From: JALORV01 sp035498175
GTDB taxonomy: Bacteria; Pseudomonadota; Gammaproteobacteria; Burkholderiales; Burkholderiaceae_F
Reading direction: 5' to 3'
NCBI GenBank assembly: GCA_035498175.1
Contig: DATKAJ010000072.1
Span: 75,507-139,506, forward strand
Length of the DNA: 64,000 nt
Positions 1 to 7,596 of this stretch are shown here, in pieces. Position numbers and translations under genes: made by a program. The notes beneath the pieces were generated by a model. It did not search any database. It was given only the letters and a program-made list of their open reading frames with translations, and was not told the origin of the DNA. Numbering within the stretch: the first letter of the stretch is position 1; each line of letters opens with the position of its first letter.

Positions 1-627
1 CTTGTCGAGCTTGGCGTCGGTGGTGTAGATGTCGATCACGTCGACCTGCCCGCCGGCAATCGCCTCGTAGGCGAGGCCATGGTCGAGCCCCTTCGGAGGG
101 GGGAAGTGCAACCGGTAGGCGCGCTCCAGATTGGGCCAGCCATCGGCGCGGCCCAGAAACTCCTGCGACAGGCCGAGCCGCAGCCCGGGGTGCTGCCTCA
201 GGTCCGAAATGCGCGCTAGACCGATTTCCCGCGCGTCACTGGAGCGCACTGCAAGCGCGTAGCTGTTGTTGAAGCCCAGCGGCACTGCCACTGCCAGTCC
301 ACGCGACGCAAGTCGCGCGTTCAGCTCAGCAAGCGGTGGCACCTCGGACAGTTTGAGGATCTCCCGCGCGATCGTGCCGGTGTATTCGGGATAGACATCG
401 ACGCTGCGGCTTTCGAGCGCATTGAGCAGGATGGCCGTATTGCCCATTCCGCGCAGGTGTATCGCCGCGGTGGCTCCGGGACCCTGTGCAGCCCGCGTGA
501 TGATTTCACCGAGGATGTAGGACTCGGTGAAGCGCTTGGAACCGACCCGTAGCGGCTCCTCGGCCGGCGCGTTCACCACGGTCAATGCACCGAGCAGAAG
601 CGCGAGCACCTTCGTCGCCGGGCTCAT
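1..627 (-). CDS. Osmoprotectant (glycine betaine/choline-type) ABC transporter substrate-binding protein, partial
   Basis: Periplasmic binding component of a quaternary-amine uptake system of the OsmF/OpuCC kind. The frame is open from an ATG at 627 to the left edge, giving 209 residues of roughly 300; the C-terminus lies outside the window. The N-terminus is a short hydrophobic signal (about residues 1-23, ending near APAEE). It is followed by the family-like opening VGSKRFTESYILGEI, a central VYPEYTGTIAREIL segment, and AGGQVDVIDIYTTDAKLDK at the edge, all typical of OpuAC-type proteins. It is divergent from the carbonic anhydrase gene. ABC ATPase and permease genes would be expected beyond the edge. 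The assignment is by motif, and ligand choice is not determinable here. Confidence 0.75.
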   Translation of the reverse strand, partial: MSPATKVLALLLGALTVVNAPAEEPLRVGSKRFTESYILGEIITRAAQGPGATAAIHLRGMGNTAILLNALESRSVDVYPEYTGTIAREILKLSEVPPLAELNARLASRGLAVAVPLGFNNSYALAVRSSDAREIGLARISDLRQHPGLRLGLSQEFLGRADGWPNLERAYRLHFPPPKGLDHGLAYEAIAGGQVDVIDIYTTDAKLDK

Positions 628-860
628 TTTTCGATCAACGCACCACCACCTGGAGCTCGGGGCGTTCCGAGGAGGGCGACCAGGCATTGGGCGAGATCTC
701 GGTTCTACTCGGACGCACCGACGGCAGTATGACCGCGATCCGCCCGCCATGGCGACCCAAGCGCATCGTGTCGAGCGCAGGACGTCACCAAGTGGTGGTT
801 GCGGCATCGGGAACGCATCCGCACTGGCGCTACGGCGCTGCTGGTTAGAATGACTGCATC

Positions 861-1502
861 ATGCATCCACTCCAGTCACTCTTCGACAACAACCGCGCAT
901 GGTCGCAGAGGATGCGCCGGAGCGATCCTGAATTCTTCGCGCGCCTGTCGCGCCAGCAGTCGCCGCGCTATCTCTGGATCGGCTGTGCGGACAGCCGGGT
1001 GCCGGCCAACGAAATCGTCGGTCTCCTGCCGGGCGAGCTCTTTGTCCATCGCAATGTCGCCAACGTCGTGGTGCACACCGACCTCAACTGCCTGTCGGTG
1101 ATGCAGTTCGCGGTTGACGTGCTCAAGGTCGAGCACATCATCGTGTGCGGCCACTACGGCTGCAGCGGAGTGAGCGCGGCCCTCCACGACCGCCGCGTCG
1201 GACTCGCGGACAACTGGCTGCGGCACGTGCAGGATGTCCATCACAGGCACGAGGCGCGCGTCGCGGCGTGCGGGGATGCCGCGCGGCGCATCGACCACCT
1301 GTGCGAACTCAACGTGATCGAACAGGTCGGGAACGTCTGCCAGGCCACGATCGTGCGCGATGCGTGGGATCGCGGCCAACCGCTCTCCGTCCATGGCTGG
1401 GTGTACGGACTGGAGGACGGGCTCGTGCGCGACCTGCTGACCACGGTGACGAAACCCGAGGAAGTAGACGGTCAATGCCGGGCGGCGCTCGCCGCGTTGT
1501 AG
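861..1502 (+). CDS. can: Beta-class carbonic anhydrase
   Basis: Cytoplasmic zinc enzyme interconverting CO2 and bicarbonate, supplying bicarbonate for carboxylations. The 213-residue product has the full beta-class zinc site: Cys42-x-Asp44-x-Arg46 in CADSRV, then His98 and Cys101 in GHYGCSG. Length is normal for the family (about 200-220). The ATG at 861 is the first start that leaves the usual N-terminal helix intact. The 233-bp region between it and the divergent upstream gene contains a TAGAAT-like -10 a few bases before the start but no clear -35. Transcribed alone; the next gene is convergent. Confidence 0.93.
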   Translation: MHPLQSLFDNNRAWSQRMRRSDPEFFARLSRQQSPRYLWIGCADSRVPANEIVGLLPGELFVHRNVANVVVHTDLNCLSVMQFAVDVLKVEHIIVCGHYGCSGVSAALHDRRVGLADNWLRHVQDVHHRHEARVAACGDAARRIDHLCELNVIEQVGNVCQATIVRDAWDRGQPLSVHGWVYGLEDGLVRDLLTTVTKPEEVDGQCRAALAAL

Positions 1503-1593
1503 TCGGCGGAGCGCCCGTCACGGCAGGCTCGTCCTGATCGCGTCATCCGGGGCAGGGCCGCCAACAGCCGGATCTGCCTCGGAATCCATACGC

Positions 1594-1620
1594 AAAAAAA
1601 GGCCCGGCAACGCCGGGCCT
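1594..1620 (-). terminator. Intrinsic terminator of the SYLF-domain gene
   Basis: A perfect 9-bp stem (1600-1608 with 1612-1620) around an AAC/GTT loop is followed, reading on the minus strand, by seven T residues (complement of the A-run 1594-1600). It lies 22 bp beyond the stop of the minus-strand gene ending at 1642. On the plus strand the hairpin has only a preceding A-run, so termination for the convergent can gene is less certain. Confidence 0.9.
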
Positions 1621-1641
1621 CTTGCCCGTTGTGGCCTCGAG

Positions 1642-2196
1642 CTAGTTGAGGTCCTTGTCTTTCCAGACCTTGGTGCCGCCGGCGGCCACGCCGGCCTGCA
1701 AACCGTTCGTGGTCAGCTGATAGAACTTGCCGCCGGTGAAGCTGCCGGCGCTTGCGTTCGCCGATCCCTTGCCCGTGGCGCCGGCGCCGGCAGAAGCGGC
1801 GGCGGAGGCATCCCAGCCCTTGTCGATGAACTGCTGCATGGCCGCCGGGGTGTCGAAGATGAACAGATAGCGCATATCCGAGGCTCCCATCTGCAGACCG
1901 GCACTGGCCTGCGCGAGCTCCATGAACGTGTCCTTCTTGGTCGCGTTGTCGTGCACGACGCCCTTGCCGCCGGCGCCGCCCACCAGGAAGCTGATGCCGA
2001 ACGTGGTGAACGTGGCATATCCGGGCGCTTTCTCGACCTGCCCCTTGAGCTTCGGATCCGCCTTGTAGAAGTCGGCCAGTGTGGTCTGCGCCGCCTTCAG
2101 CACTTCGTCCTGCTTGGCCTTGTCGGCCGCGCTCGCCGACGACAGACCAAACGCTACCAGCGCCGCGCTGGTGAACAGCCATTTCAGCAATTTCAT
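1642..2196 (-). CDS. SYLF/YSC84-domain exported lipid-binding protein
   Basis: A small secreted protein of the bacterial Ysc84/SYLF group, whose eukaryotic relatives bind phosphoinositides; the bacterial role is not established. The start was set at ATG 2196 because it follows an AAGGGAAAGGA ribosome site and begins a clear signal peptide (KLLKWLFTSAALVAFGLSSASA, cleavage after ASAA, about residue 22); the open frame itself reaches further up to 2304. The mature part has a glycine-rich core (ISFLVGGAGGKGVVHD) and a low-complexity Ala/Ser/Gly patch near residues 130-150 before the C-terminal GGTKVWKDKDLN. Monocistronic, with its own terminator. Confidence 0.82.
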   Translation of the reverse strand: MKLLKWLFTSAALVAFGLSSASAADKAKQDEVLKAAQTTLADFYKADPKLKGQVEKAPGYATFTTFGISFLVGGAGGKGVVHDNATKKDTFMELAQASAGLQMGASDMRYLFIFDTPAAMQQFIDKGWDASAAASAGAGATGKGSANASAGSFTGGKFYQLTTNGLQAGVAAGGTKVWKDKDLN

Positions 2197-2297
2197 CTGG
2201 GTTTCCTTTCCCTTGCCGGACTCAAATCCAGTGCCGGCCCACGCGAGCCGGCTGACGATCCGTGCCCGGAGTTTAACTCGGCGCGACTCGCGGCCGT

Positions 2298-2326
2298 TTG
2301 ACATGCGCCGAGGCTCAACCTACCCT
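2298..2326 (+). promoter_or_regulatory. Probable sigma-70 promoter of metX
   Basis: TTGACA at 2298-2303 and TACCCT at 2321-2326 are separated by exactly 17 bp. The -35 is a perfect consensus and the -10 is moderate. Initiation 6-8 bases downstream would fall at about 2332-2334, directly before the first base of the putative riboswitch P1 helix at 2335, which supports the assignment. Confidence 0.7.
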
Positions 2327-2334
2327 TTGCGCTT

Positions 2335-2399
2335 CGCGCCGATTTGCCGACTCGCTTGCGGGCGCGTGAGGGGCAGCCCTCCAAAATCCGCTAAAGAGG
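2335..2399 (+). promoter_or_regulatory. SAM-II-like riboswitch aptamer upstream of metX
   Basis: Helix P1 is a perfect 6-bp pair, CGCGCC (2335-2340) with GGCGCG (2361-2366). L1 opens with GATTT (2341-2345), P1 is followed by GTGA (2367-2369 after the shared G), and the 3' segment is GCTAAAGAGG (2390-2399). These match in order and wording the conserved blocks of the SAM-II class known before metA/metX genes. CC at 2347-2348 could pair with GG at 2398-2399 in the pseudoknot. Unusual: a small hairpin (GAGGG/CCCTC, 2368-2381) is inserted between the GTGA block and the 3' tail, which is short in the classical aptamer. Expected role: SAM binding reduces metX expression. Confidence 0.8.
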
Positions 2400-2420
2400 T
2401 CAGGTAGGTATCTTTTGACC
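2398..2420 (+). promoter_or_regulatory. Putative antiterminator stem of the metX riboswitch
   Basis: GGTCA (2398-2402) is complementary to TGACC (2416-2420), with a 13-nt loop. The left arm includes the two G residues of the proposed pseudoknot, and the right arm includes the first two C residues of the terminator stem. The three structures are therefore mutually exclusive, as expected for a switch. Its existence is inferred from base complementarity only. Confidence 0.6.
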
Positions 2421-2450
2421 CGAGCCGGCTGTGCGCCCCTCGGGTTTTTT
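2419..2450 (+). terminator. Intrinsic terminator in the metX leader
   Basis: CCCGAG (2419-2424) pairs with CTCGGG (2439-2444), the loop can form an extra GGC/GCC pairing, and six T residues follow (2445-2450). It lies before the usable metX start, so it acts as an attenuator and not as an end-of-gene terminator. Combined with the aptamer it suggests transcriptional control by SAM. Confidence 0.82.
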
Positions 2451-2456
2451 GTTGCC

Positions 2457-3605
2457 GTGCGGTTGGAAACCAGTCCCCGATCTGTCGGAATCGTCACGCC
2501 GCAGACACTGCGATTCGACGAGCCGCTGGCACTGACCAGTGGCGCGTCGATCGCTGATTATGAGCTGACGATCGAAACCTACGGCACGCTGAACGCCGAC
2601 CGCAGCAATGCGGTGCTCGTTTGCCATGCGCTGAATGCCTCGCACCACGTCGCCGGCACCTATGCCGACGATCCGACGCAGATCGGCTGGTGGGACAGCA
2701 TGGTCGGACCGGGCAAACCCGTCGACACCGAGCGGTTGTTCGTCGTCGGCGTCAACAATCTGGGCTCATGTTTCGGCTCCACCGGACCGATGTCGATCGA
2801 TCCGGCCAGCGGAACGCCGTACGGGGCGCGCTTTCCTGTCGTGACCGTCGAGGATTGGGTGCATGCCCAGGCCCGCGTCGCCGACGCGCTCGGCATCGAC
2901 TGCTGGGCCGCGGTGATGGGCGGCTCGCTCGGCGGCATGCAGGCGCTCTCATGGGCGATCCAGTACCCGCAGCGGCTGCGCCACTGCGTCGCGATCGCTG
3001 CTGCGCCGAAGCTGTCCGCGCAGAACATCGCGTTCAACGAAGTGGCGCGTACCGCGATCCGCTCCGATCCGGACTTTCACGGCGGCAATTACTACGCTGA
3101 ACACGTTGTGCCGCGCCGTGGCCTGCGGGTCGCGCGCATGATCGGCCACATCACTTACCTGTCCGGCGCTGACATGGCCGAGAAGTTCGGGCGGTCGATG
3201 CGCGGCGACGACTATCAGTTTCACTACGACGTCGAGTTCGAGGTCGAGCGCTACCTGCGCTACCAGGGCGACAAGTTCTCCGAATATTTCGACGCCAACA
3301 CCTACCTGCTGATCACGCGCGCGCTGGACTACTTCGATCCCGCCCGGTTCACCGGCGGTGACCTCGCACGCGCGCTCGCGCCTGCCACGGCGCGCTTCCT
3401 GGTCGCGAGCTTCAGCACCGACTGGCGCTTTCCACCGGAACGCTCGCGCGAGATCGTCGAGGCGCTGATCAGAAGCGGTCGCGACGTCGCGTACGCGGAG
3501 ATCGACGCACCGCACGGCCACGACGCGTTTCTGCTCGAAGATCCGCGCTATCACCGCGTGGTGCGCGCGTACTTCGACAACATCGCGAGGGAGTGCGGAC
3601 AGTGA
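2457..3605 (+). CDS. metX: Homoserine O-acyltransferase (acetyl or succinyl)
   Basis: First committed step of methionine synthesis, acylating homoserine; alpha/beta hydrolase fold. The open frame begins at a TTG (2415), but that lies inside the attenuator region. GTG 2457, just past the terminator, gives 382 residues, the normal length, with the expected SVGIVTPQT opening. The nucleophile elbow is GGSLGG with Ser157; the C-terminal APHGHDAFL supplies the catalytic His355. Whether the donor is acetyl- or succinyl-CoA cannot be read with certainty; betaproteobacterial MetX proteins include succinyltransferases. Partner metW follows, but is separated by an unusual duplication. The last codon is Gln, where the downstream repeat copy would encode Arg. 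Confidence 0.92.
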   Translation: MRLETSPRSVGIVTPQTLRFDEPLALTSGASIADYELTIETYGTLNADRSNAVLVCHALNASHHVAGTYADDPTQIGWWDSMVGPGKPVDTERLFVVGVNNLGSCFGSTGPMSIDPASGTPYGARFPVVTVEDWVHAQARVADALGIDCWAAVMGGSLGGMQALSWAIQYPQRLRHCVAIAAAPKLSAQNIAFNEVARTAIRSDPDFHGGNYYAEHVVPRRGLRVARMIGHITYLSGADMAEKFGRSMRGDDYQFHYDVEFEVERYLRYQGDKFSEYFDANTYLLITRALDYFDPARFTGGDLARALAPATARFLVASFSTDWRFPPERSREIVEALIRSGRDVAYAEIDAPHGHDAFLLEDPRYHRVVRAYFDNIARECGQ

Positions 3606-3758
3606 GGTCGGAAGCGGTGATCGAAATCTGGCCCCTCCCCCGGGGAGGGGTCGGGGGAGGGCGAACCGTATACGCCCGCGGAGGTGGCGCTCCGCGCCGT
3701 CGCCGCGATCACCGCGTGGTGCGCGCGTACTTCGACAACATCGCGAGGGAGTGCGGAC
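3550..3758 (+). repeat. 51-bp perfect direct repeat flanking a 107-bp insert between metX and metW
   Basis: Bases 3550-3600 (end of metX) recur without mismatch at 3708-3758, ending directly before the metW start. The 107 bases between (3601-3707) contain a C/G-rich near-perfect palindrome (CCCCTCCCC at 3632-3640, GGGGAGGGG at 3642-3650). The second copy preserves what looks like the ancestral join, in which metX would end CGA TGA and overlap the metW ATG as ATGA. Confidence 0.92.
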
Positions 3759-3759
3759 G

Positions 3760-4344
3760 ATGACACTGCGCGTCGACCTCGCGCAGATCGCCGACTGGAT
3801 CGCGCCCGGTAGTCGAGTGCTCGACCTGGGCTGCGGCGATGGAGCGCTGCTCGCCCACTTGCGCGATGCCAAGAAGTGCCGTGGCTACGGCGTCGAGATC
3901 GACGACGACCAGGTCGCCCAGTGCGTACAGCAGAGCATCAATATCGTTCAACAGAACCTCGATGCCGGGCTGCGGCTGTTTGCCGACAAGATGTTCGACA
4001 CTGTCGTGCTGTCGCAGACGCTACAGGCGATGCACAACGTCGAAGCGATCCTGCGGGAGATGACGCGCGTCGCGCGTCAGGGCGTCGTCAGCTTTCCCAA
4101 CTTCGGCCACTGGCGCCACGCGGTGGCGCTGCTGGCGGGCCGCATGCCGGTGACGCGCCAGATCCCGTATCAGTGGTTCGACACGCCGAACATCCATCTG
4201 TGCACGCTGAAGGACTTCGAGATCCTCGCTTCGCGCGTTGGACTGACGATCACGGGGCGCGCGGTCCTGGCCGAAGGCCGACCGGTGTCGTTCGCGCCAG
4301 CGCTGCGCGCCACCGTCGCGATCTATCGCTTCGAATCGCGCTAG
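3760..4344 (+). CDS. metW: MetW methionine biosynthesis protein
   Basis: SAM-dependent-methyltransferase-fold partner of MetX; in proteobacteria the pair is usually co-transcribed and MetW is thought to activate or modify the MetX reaction. 194 residues, with the nucleotide-binding loop LDLGCGDG at residues 21-28, and FDTVVLSQTLQAM and SFPNFGHW segments characteristic of MetW. ATG 3760 was preferred to the in-frame GTG 3751, because the latter lies inside the 51-bp repeat and because ATG 3760 restores the ATGA junction. Tail-to-tail with the next gene, sharing the CTAG stop overlap at 4341-4344. Confidence 0.92.
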   Translation: MTLRVDLAQIADWIAPGSRVLDLGCGDGALLAHLRDAKKCRGYGVEIDDDQVAQCVQQSINIVQQNLDAGLRLFADKMFDTVVLSQTLQAMHNVEAILREMTRVARQGVVSFPNFGHWRHAVALLAGRMPVTRQIPYQWFDTPNIHLCTLKDFEILASRVGLTITGRAVLAEGRPVSFAPALRATVAIYRFESR

Positions 4345-5774
4345 CCGCTGCTCCGTTCGCCCGCGCGGGCCGGTGCGGCTGGTACGACGCGGCTCGCGAG
4401 CCAGATCAGCAGCAGCACCGGCACGCCGAGGGCTGCCGTGGCGTGGAAGAACGCGCCGTAGCCATAGGCATCGACGAAAGCCCCAGAGAAGCCGGCAACG
4501 AACTTCGGCAGCAGCAGCATCACCGAGGAAAACAGCGCGTACTGGGTGGCCGAGTACTCGATGTTCGTCAGCCCGGACAGGTAGGCGATGAAAGCGGCCG
4601 AGGCGATCCCCGCGGACAGGTTGTCGGCCGAAATCACGAAGATGAGTCCGGTCAGGTCGTGCCCGCGTGTAGCGAGCCAGGCGAACAGCAGGTTGGACGC
4701 CGCCGATAGCACCGCGCCGAGCATCAGGATGCGCATCACGCCGAAGCGCAGCGCAAGCGCGCCGCCAACGAACGCACCGGCGAGGGTCATCACCACACCG
4801 TAGAGCTTCGAAACGGCGGCGACCTCCTCCTTGCTGTAGCCCATGTCGACGTAAAACGGGTTGGCCATGATGCCCATCACGACGTCGGAGATGCGGTAGG
4901 TCGCGATCAACGCCAGAAGCACCAGTGCCTGCCAGCGGTAGCGCCGGATGAAGTCGGCGAACGGGCCGATGACGGCAGAACTCAGCCAATGGCCGAGCAG
5001 CGGCAGGGCGCCCGCCCGGCCGCCCGGGCTGCCGGCCCCTTCGGTCCGCAGCGGAGCGACGACCATGCTCGCTTCCGGCTCGGGCGAGAGCAGCACGGCA
5101 ACAATGCCGACCGTCATCGACGCCGCCATCGTCAGATACGCGGTGGTCCACGCGCCAGCGCTGTAGGCGGTGAGCTCGCCGGCCGCGCGTGCGGCGATCC
5201 AGAGCACACCGGCACCGGCCCAGATCATCGCCAGCCGATAGCCGGTCTGGTACATCGCCGCCAGCGCGCCCTGCTTTGCCACCGACGCCGATTCGATCCG
5301 GTAGGCATCGAGTGCGATGTCCTGCGTGGCAGACGCGAATGCAACCGCGAGCGCAGCGACTGTCAACCGCTGCAGTCCCGACTGCGGATCGTGGACGGCC
5401 ATGGCGACCAGGCCCGCCACGATCGCAAACTGCGACAGCAGCAGCCAGGCTCTCCGTCGTCCGAGCCAGCGTGTCAGCAGCGGCAGTGGCAAGCTGTCGA
5501 CCAGCGGCGCCCAGGCCCACTTGAAGCCATAGGCCAGGCCCACCCACGAAAGGTAGCCGATGGTCGCGCGATCGACCCCGGCTTCGCGCAGCCGGAAGCT
5601 CAGCGTTCCCAGCACCAGCAGCAGCGGCAGGCCAGCGGCAAAGCCCAGGAAGAACATGCGCAGGGCCACGGGCTCGGTGTAGACGCGCAGAACGTCGCGC
5701 CAGCGCCGCCGTGCACTCCGATCGACGGCGGCTTCTTCGTCGCTGGCGGGCCGGGTACGGGTTTCGCCTTGCAT
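4341..5774 (-). CDS. ampG: AmpG-family MFS muropeptide permease
   Basis: Inner-membrane major-facilitator protein expected to import GlcNAc-anhydroMurNAc muropeptides for cell-wall recycling. Start chosen at ATG 5774 (477 residues); the frame also opens at 5819. The first membrane segment (FFLGFAAGLPLLLVLGTLSF) shows the G-x-x-x-G-L-P-L signature of AmpG. The DIALDAYR motif after helix 5 and a second-half IATYRISDVVMGIMANPFY also fit the family. About 12 hydrophobic segments are visible. The C-terminus overlaps metW by the shared CTAG. Lytic transglycosylase and DD-carboxypeptidase genes elsewhere in the window belong to the same recycling economy, but are not linked to it. Confidence 0.85.
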   Translation of the reverse strand: MQGETRTRPASDEEAAVDRSARRRWRDVLRVYTEPVALRMFFLGFAAGLPLLLVLGTLSFRLREAGVDRATIGYLSWVGLAYGFKWAWAPLVDSLPLPLLTRWLGRRRAWLLLSQFAIVAGLVAMAVHDPQSGLQRLTVAALAVAFASATQDIALDAYRIESASVAKQGALAAMYQTGYRLAMIWAGAGVLWIAARAAGELTAYSAGAWTTAYLTMAASMTVGIVAVLLSPEPEASMVVAPLRTEGAGSPGGRAGALPLLGHWLSSAVIGPFADFIRRYRWQALVLLALIATYRISDVVMGIMANPFYVDMGYSKEEVAAVSKLYGVVMTLAGAFVGGALALRFGVMRILMLGAVLSAASNLLFAWLATRGHDLTGLIFVISADNLSAGIASAAFIAYLSGLTNIEYSATQYALFSSVMLLLPKFVAGFSGAFVDAYGYGAFFHATAALGVPVLLLIWLASRVVPAAPARAGERSSG

Positions 5775-5970
5775 CGGTGCCGCAGTGTAGTGGGGAGGTT
5801 GGGATCGGGCCGCGGCCACAGAACATCGAGCGGATCACCCGCCAATTCAGCTTGTCAGCGCGGGCCTGCGGGTCCGATACTGGCATCGTGGCCGTCGGTC
5901 CGGTTTGCCTTCATCCACTCGGGCCGAAGAAGAATTGATCGCCACCTCAACGCGCAGCCCGACCGACCGC

Positions 5971-6267
5971 ATGATCCGCCGCACACGCTTGCCGTCCGAA
6001 GCGCTGCGCCGCATCCTCGAGAACGCGGCGCTGCTCGCATTTACCTCCCTGCTAGTCATGTCGGTCGTGCTCGGGCGCTACGCCGGCGCCCTGCTATGGG
6101 GTGGTGCGCTGACGGTCTTCTTCGTGCATGCCTGGGAAGGCCGCTCGCACGTGTTCGATGCGGCTGATGGTCTGCCGCGGCAGTTGCTGCGGGCGCGGCG
6201 CTACGACAGCCTGCGCTGGCTCGGGCTCGCGCTGGCGTTCGTCGGCGCGGCAGCCGCGGCCTGCTGA
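5971..6267 (+). CDS. Hypothetical small membrane protein
   Basis: A 98-residue reading from ATG 5971 (frame open from 5905) with two hydrophobic segments: LLAFTSLLVMSVVLGRYAGA followed by a second strand LLWGGALTVFFV, and near the C-terminus LRWLGLALAFVGAAAAA. I do not recognise the family. It is divergent from ampG and its 3' end overlaps the convergent TAXI-protein gene by 67 bp. The overlapping region encodes only that gene's low-complexity tail, so the conflict is tolerable. No strong ribosome site was seen. It may be genuine; the coding evidence is the membrane-like pattern only. Confidence 0.4.
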   Translation: MIRRTRLPSEALRRILENAALLAFTSLLVMSVVLGRYAGALLWGGALTVFFVHAWEGRSHVFDAADGLPRQLLRARRYDSLRWLGLALAFVGAAAAAC

Positions 6268-7595
6268 TCGGCCGGCGCGCCTGCCGTGCGCGCCTCGAGG
6301 AGGCTGCGAACGTAGTCGGCGTGCTGTCGCAGCGTGTATAGCCGCGACAGGTAGGCGCGTGGCACCTTGAGTCGGTTCAGGCGCTGGTCGATCTCGACCA
6401 TCCGCGCGAGTTGCGCGGCCGCATCGGCCTGCGCGGTCGGCGTGGCGCGCTCGATGCGGTTGACTTCGCCATACCAGTTATCGAGCTTGCTGCGGATGCG
6501 CCAGTCGTAGAGCTTGGGCAGGTATGCAAATGCCGGAACGGCGATTGCGAGCAGCGGCAGCATGATGAACAGCAGGCGTTCAGCCCAGACGGCGACCCAG
6601 AACGGGAGCACGCGCCGCAGCCATGAAGGGCGGTCGCGGTAGAAGCGATCGGCATCCTCCGCCAGCGGCAGATCCACGTCCATCGGCGCCGGGAACACTC
6701 GCGCGGGATGCAGCAAGGTCGGGCCGCCATGCACCTCCCGGGCCGCTTCGAGCAGAAGTGCGACCGCCACGGGGTGGATGTCCGGCCGTGCAATCAGGTT
6801 GGCGGTCACCGCGATGATGGTGGTGTCCTGTTGCGGGATCCCGCGCTTCAGATCGATCACGCCTTCCGGGAGGTCGAGCTTGTGCAGGTAGGGCAAACGC
6901 CGGACGTAGGCGTCTGCCCTGCGCGCGTCCATCAGGCGAACGCCCGGCGCCTGCAACAGTTTCTGCACGGCCGGGCCATCGATTGCGGAGATATACAGCG
7001 CGGCGTCGATCCGTCCGTCGATCAACGCATCAGCGGCCTCGAGACCGCCGATCTCCAGCAGCGTGGTGGGCGCCTCGACGAGTCCGTTGTCGCGCGCGAT
7101 CGACGTAGCGAGCGCGTGCGTGCCTCCGCCGGGAATGCCGATCGCGATCCGCAGCCCGCGCAACTCCGAGATGCGTTCGATCGTCTTGCCTCGATAGAAG
7201 ACCCACACGGGCTCGTAGAAGAGGCTGCCGAGCGTGACCAGGCGCTCGGCATCGTCCTCCGTCACCAGACCGCCCTGCACCAGCCCGACGTCCACACCGC
7301 TCCCGGCGTTGCGCAGGCGATCGAGGTTGGCGGCGGCGCCCGCAGACGGCCGCAGTTCGAGTTCGAGGCCGCGCTGCGCGAGCACCTCGCGATAGCGCTG
7401 CGCATAGCGATGGTAGGCACCGTCCTCGGCGCCGGTAGTCATCACGATGCGGCGCGGAGGCGCCGGAGGTGCGAGCTTCGCGAGCCCCCAGCCGAGCAGT
7501 CCCAGCAGCAGCAGGACACCGACCACGTACCAAGCCAGCGCCCGGCCTTCAATCTGCTCCGGCAATCGCTTGCGGATGAACTCGGGACTATGCAT
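6201..7595 (-). CDS. TAXI-family TRAP transporter solute-binding protein with two membrane anchors
   Basis: A 464-residue TAXI (TRAP-associated extracytoplasmic) solute receptor. An N-terminal membrane helix (ALAWYVVGVLLLLGLLGWGL, about residues 19-38) is followed by the binding domain starting RRIVMTTGAEDGAYHRYAQRY. It continues with VGLVQGGLVTEDD and GGGTHALATSIARDNG, typical of the family. About residue 325-360 a second hydrophobic segment (LLFIMLPLLAIAVPAFAYL) precedes a coiled-coil-like C-terminal region, ending in an Ala-rich tail. Longer than ordinary periplasmic TAXI proteins (about 320). No TRAP permease is adjacent. Starts 1 bp after the xth stop, so probably co-transcribed with it. 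Confidence 0.82.
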   Translation of the reverse strand: MHSPEFIRKRLPEQIEGRALAWYVVGVLLLLGLLGWGLAKLAPPAPPRRIVMTTGAEDGAYHRYAQRYREVLAQRGLELELRPSAGAAANLDRLRNAGSGVDVGLVQGGLVTEDDAERLVTLGSLFYEPVWVFYRGKTIERISELRGLRIAIGIPGGGTHALATSIARDNGLVEAPTTLLEIGGLEAADALIDGRIDAALYISAIDGPAVQKLLQAPGVRLMDARRADAYVRRLPYLHKLDLPEGVIDLKRGIPQQDTTIIAVTANLIARPDIHPVAVALLLEAAREVHGGPTLLHPARVFPAPMDVDLPLAEDADRFYRDRPSWLRRVLPFWVAVWAERLLFIMLPLLAIAVPAFAYLPKLYDWRIRSKLDNWYGEVNRIERATPTAQADAAAQLARMVEIDQRLNRLKVPRAYLSRLYTLRQHADYVRSLLEARTAGAPADQQAAAAAPTNASASPSQRRLS

Positions 7596-7596
7596 G

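Noticed and set aside
876..1475. 199-residue minus-strand frame over carbonic anhydrase
   Set aside because: Antisense mirror of a well supported gene; no domain.
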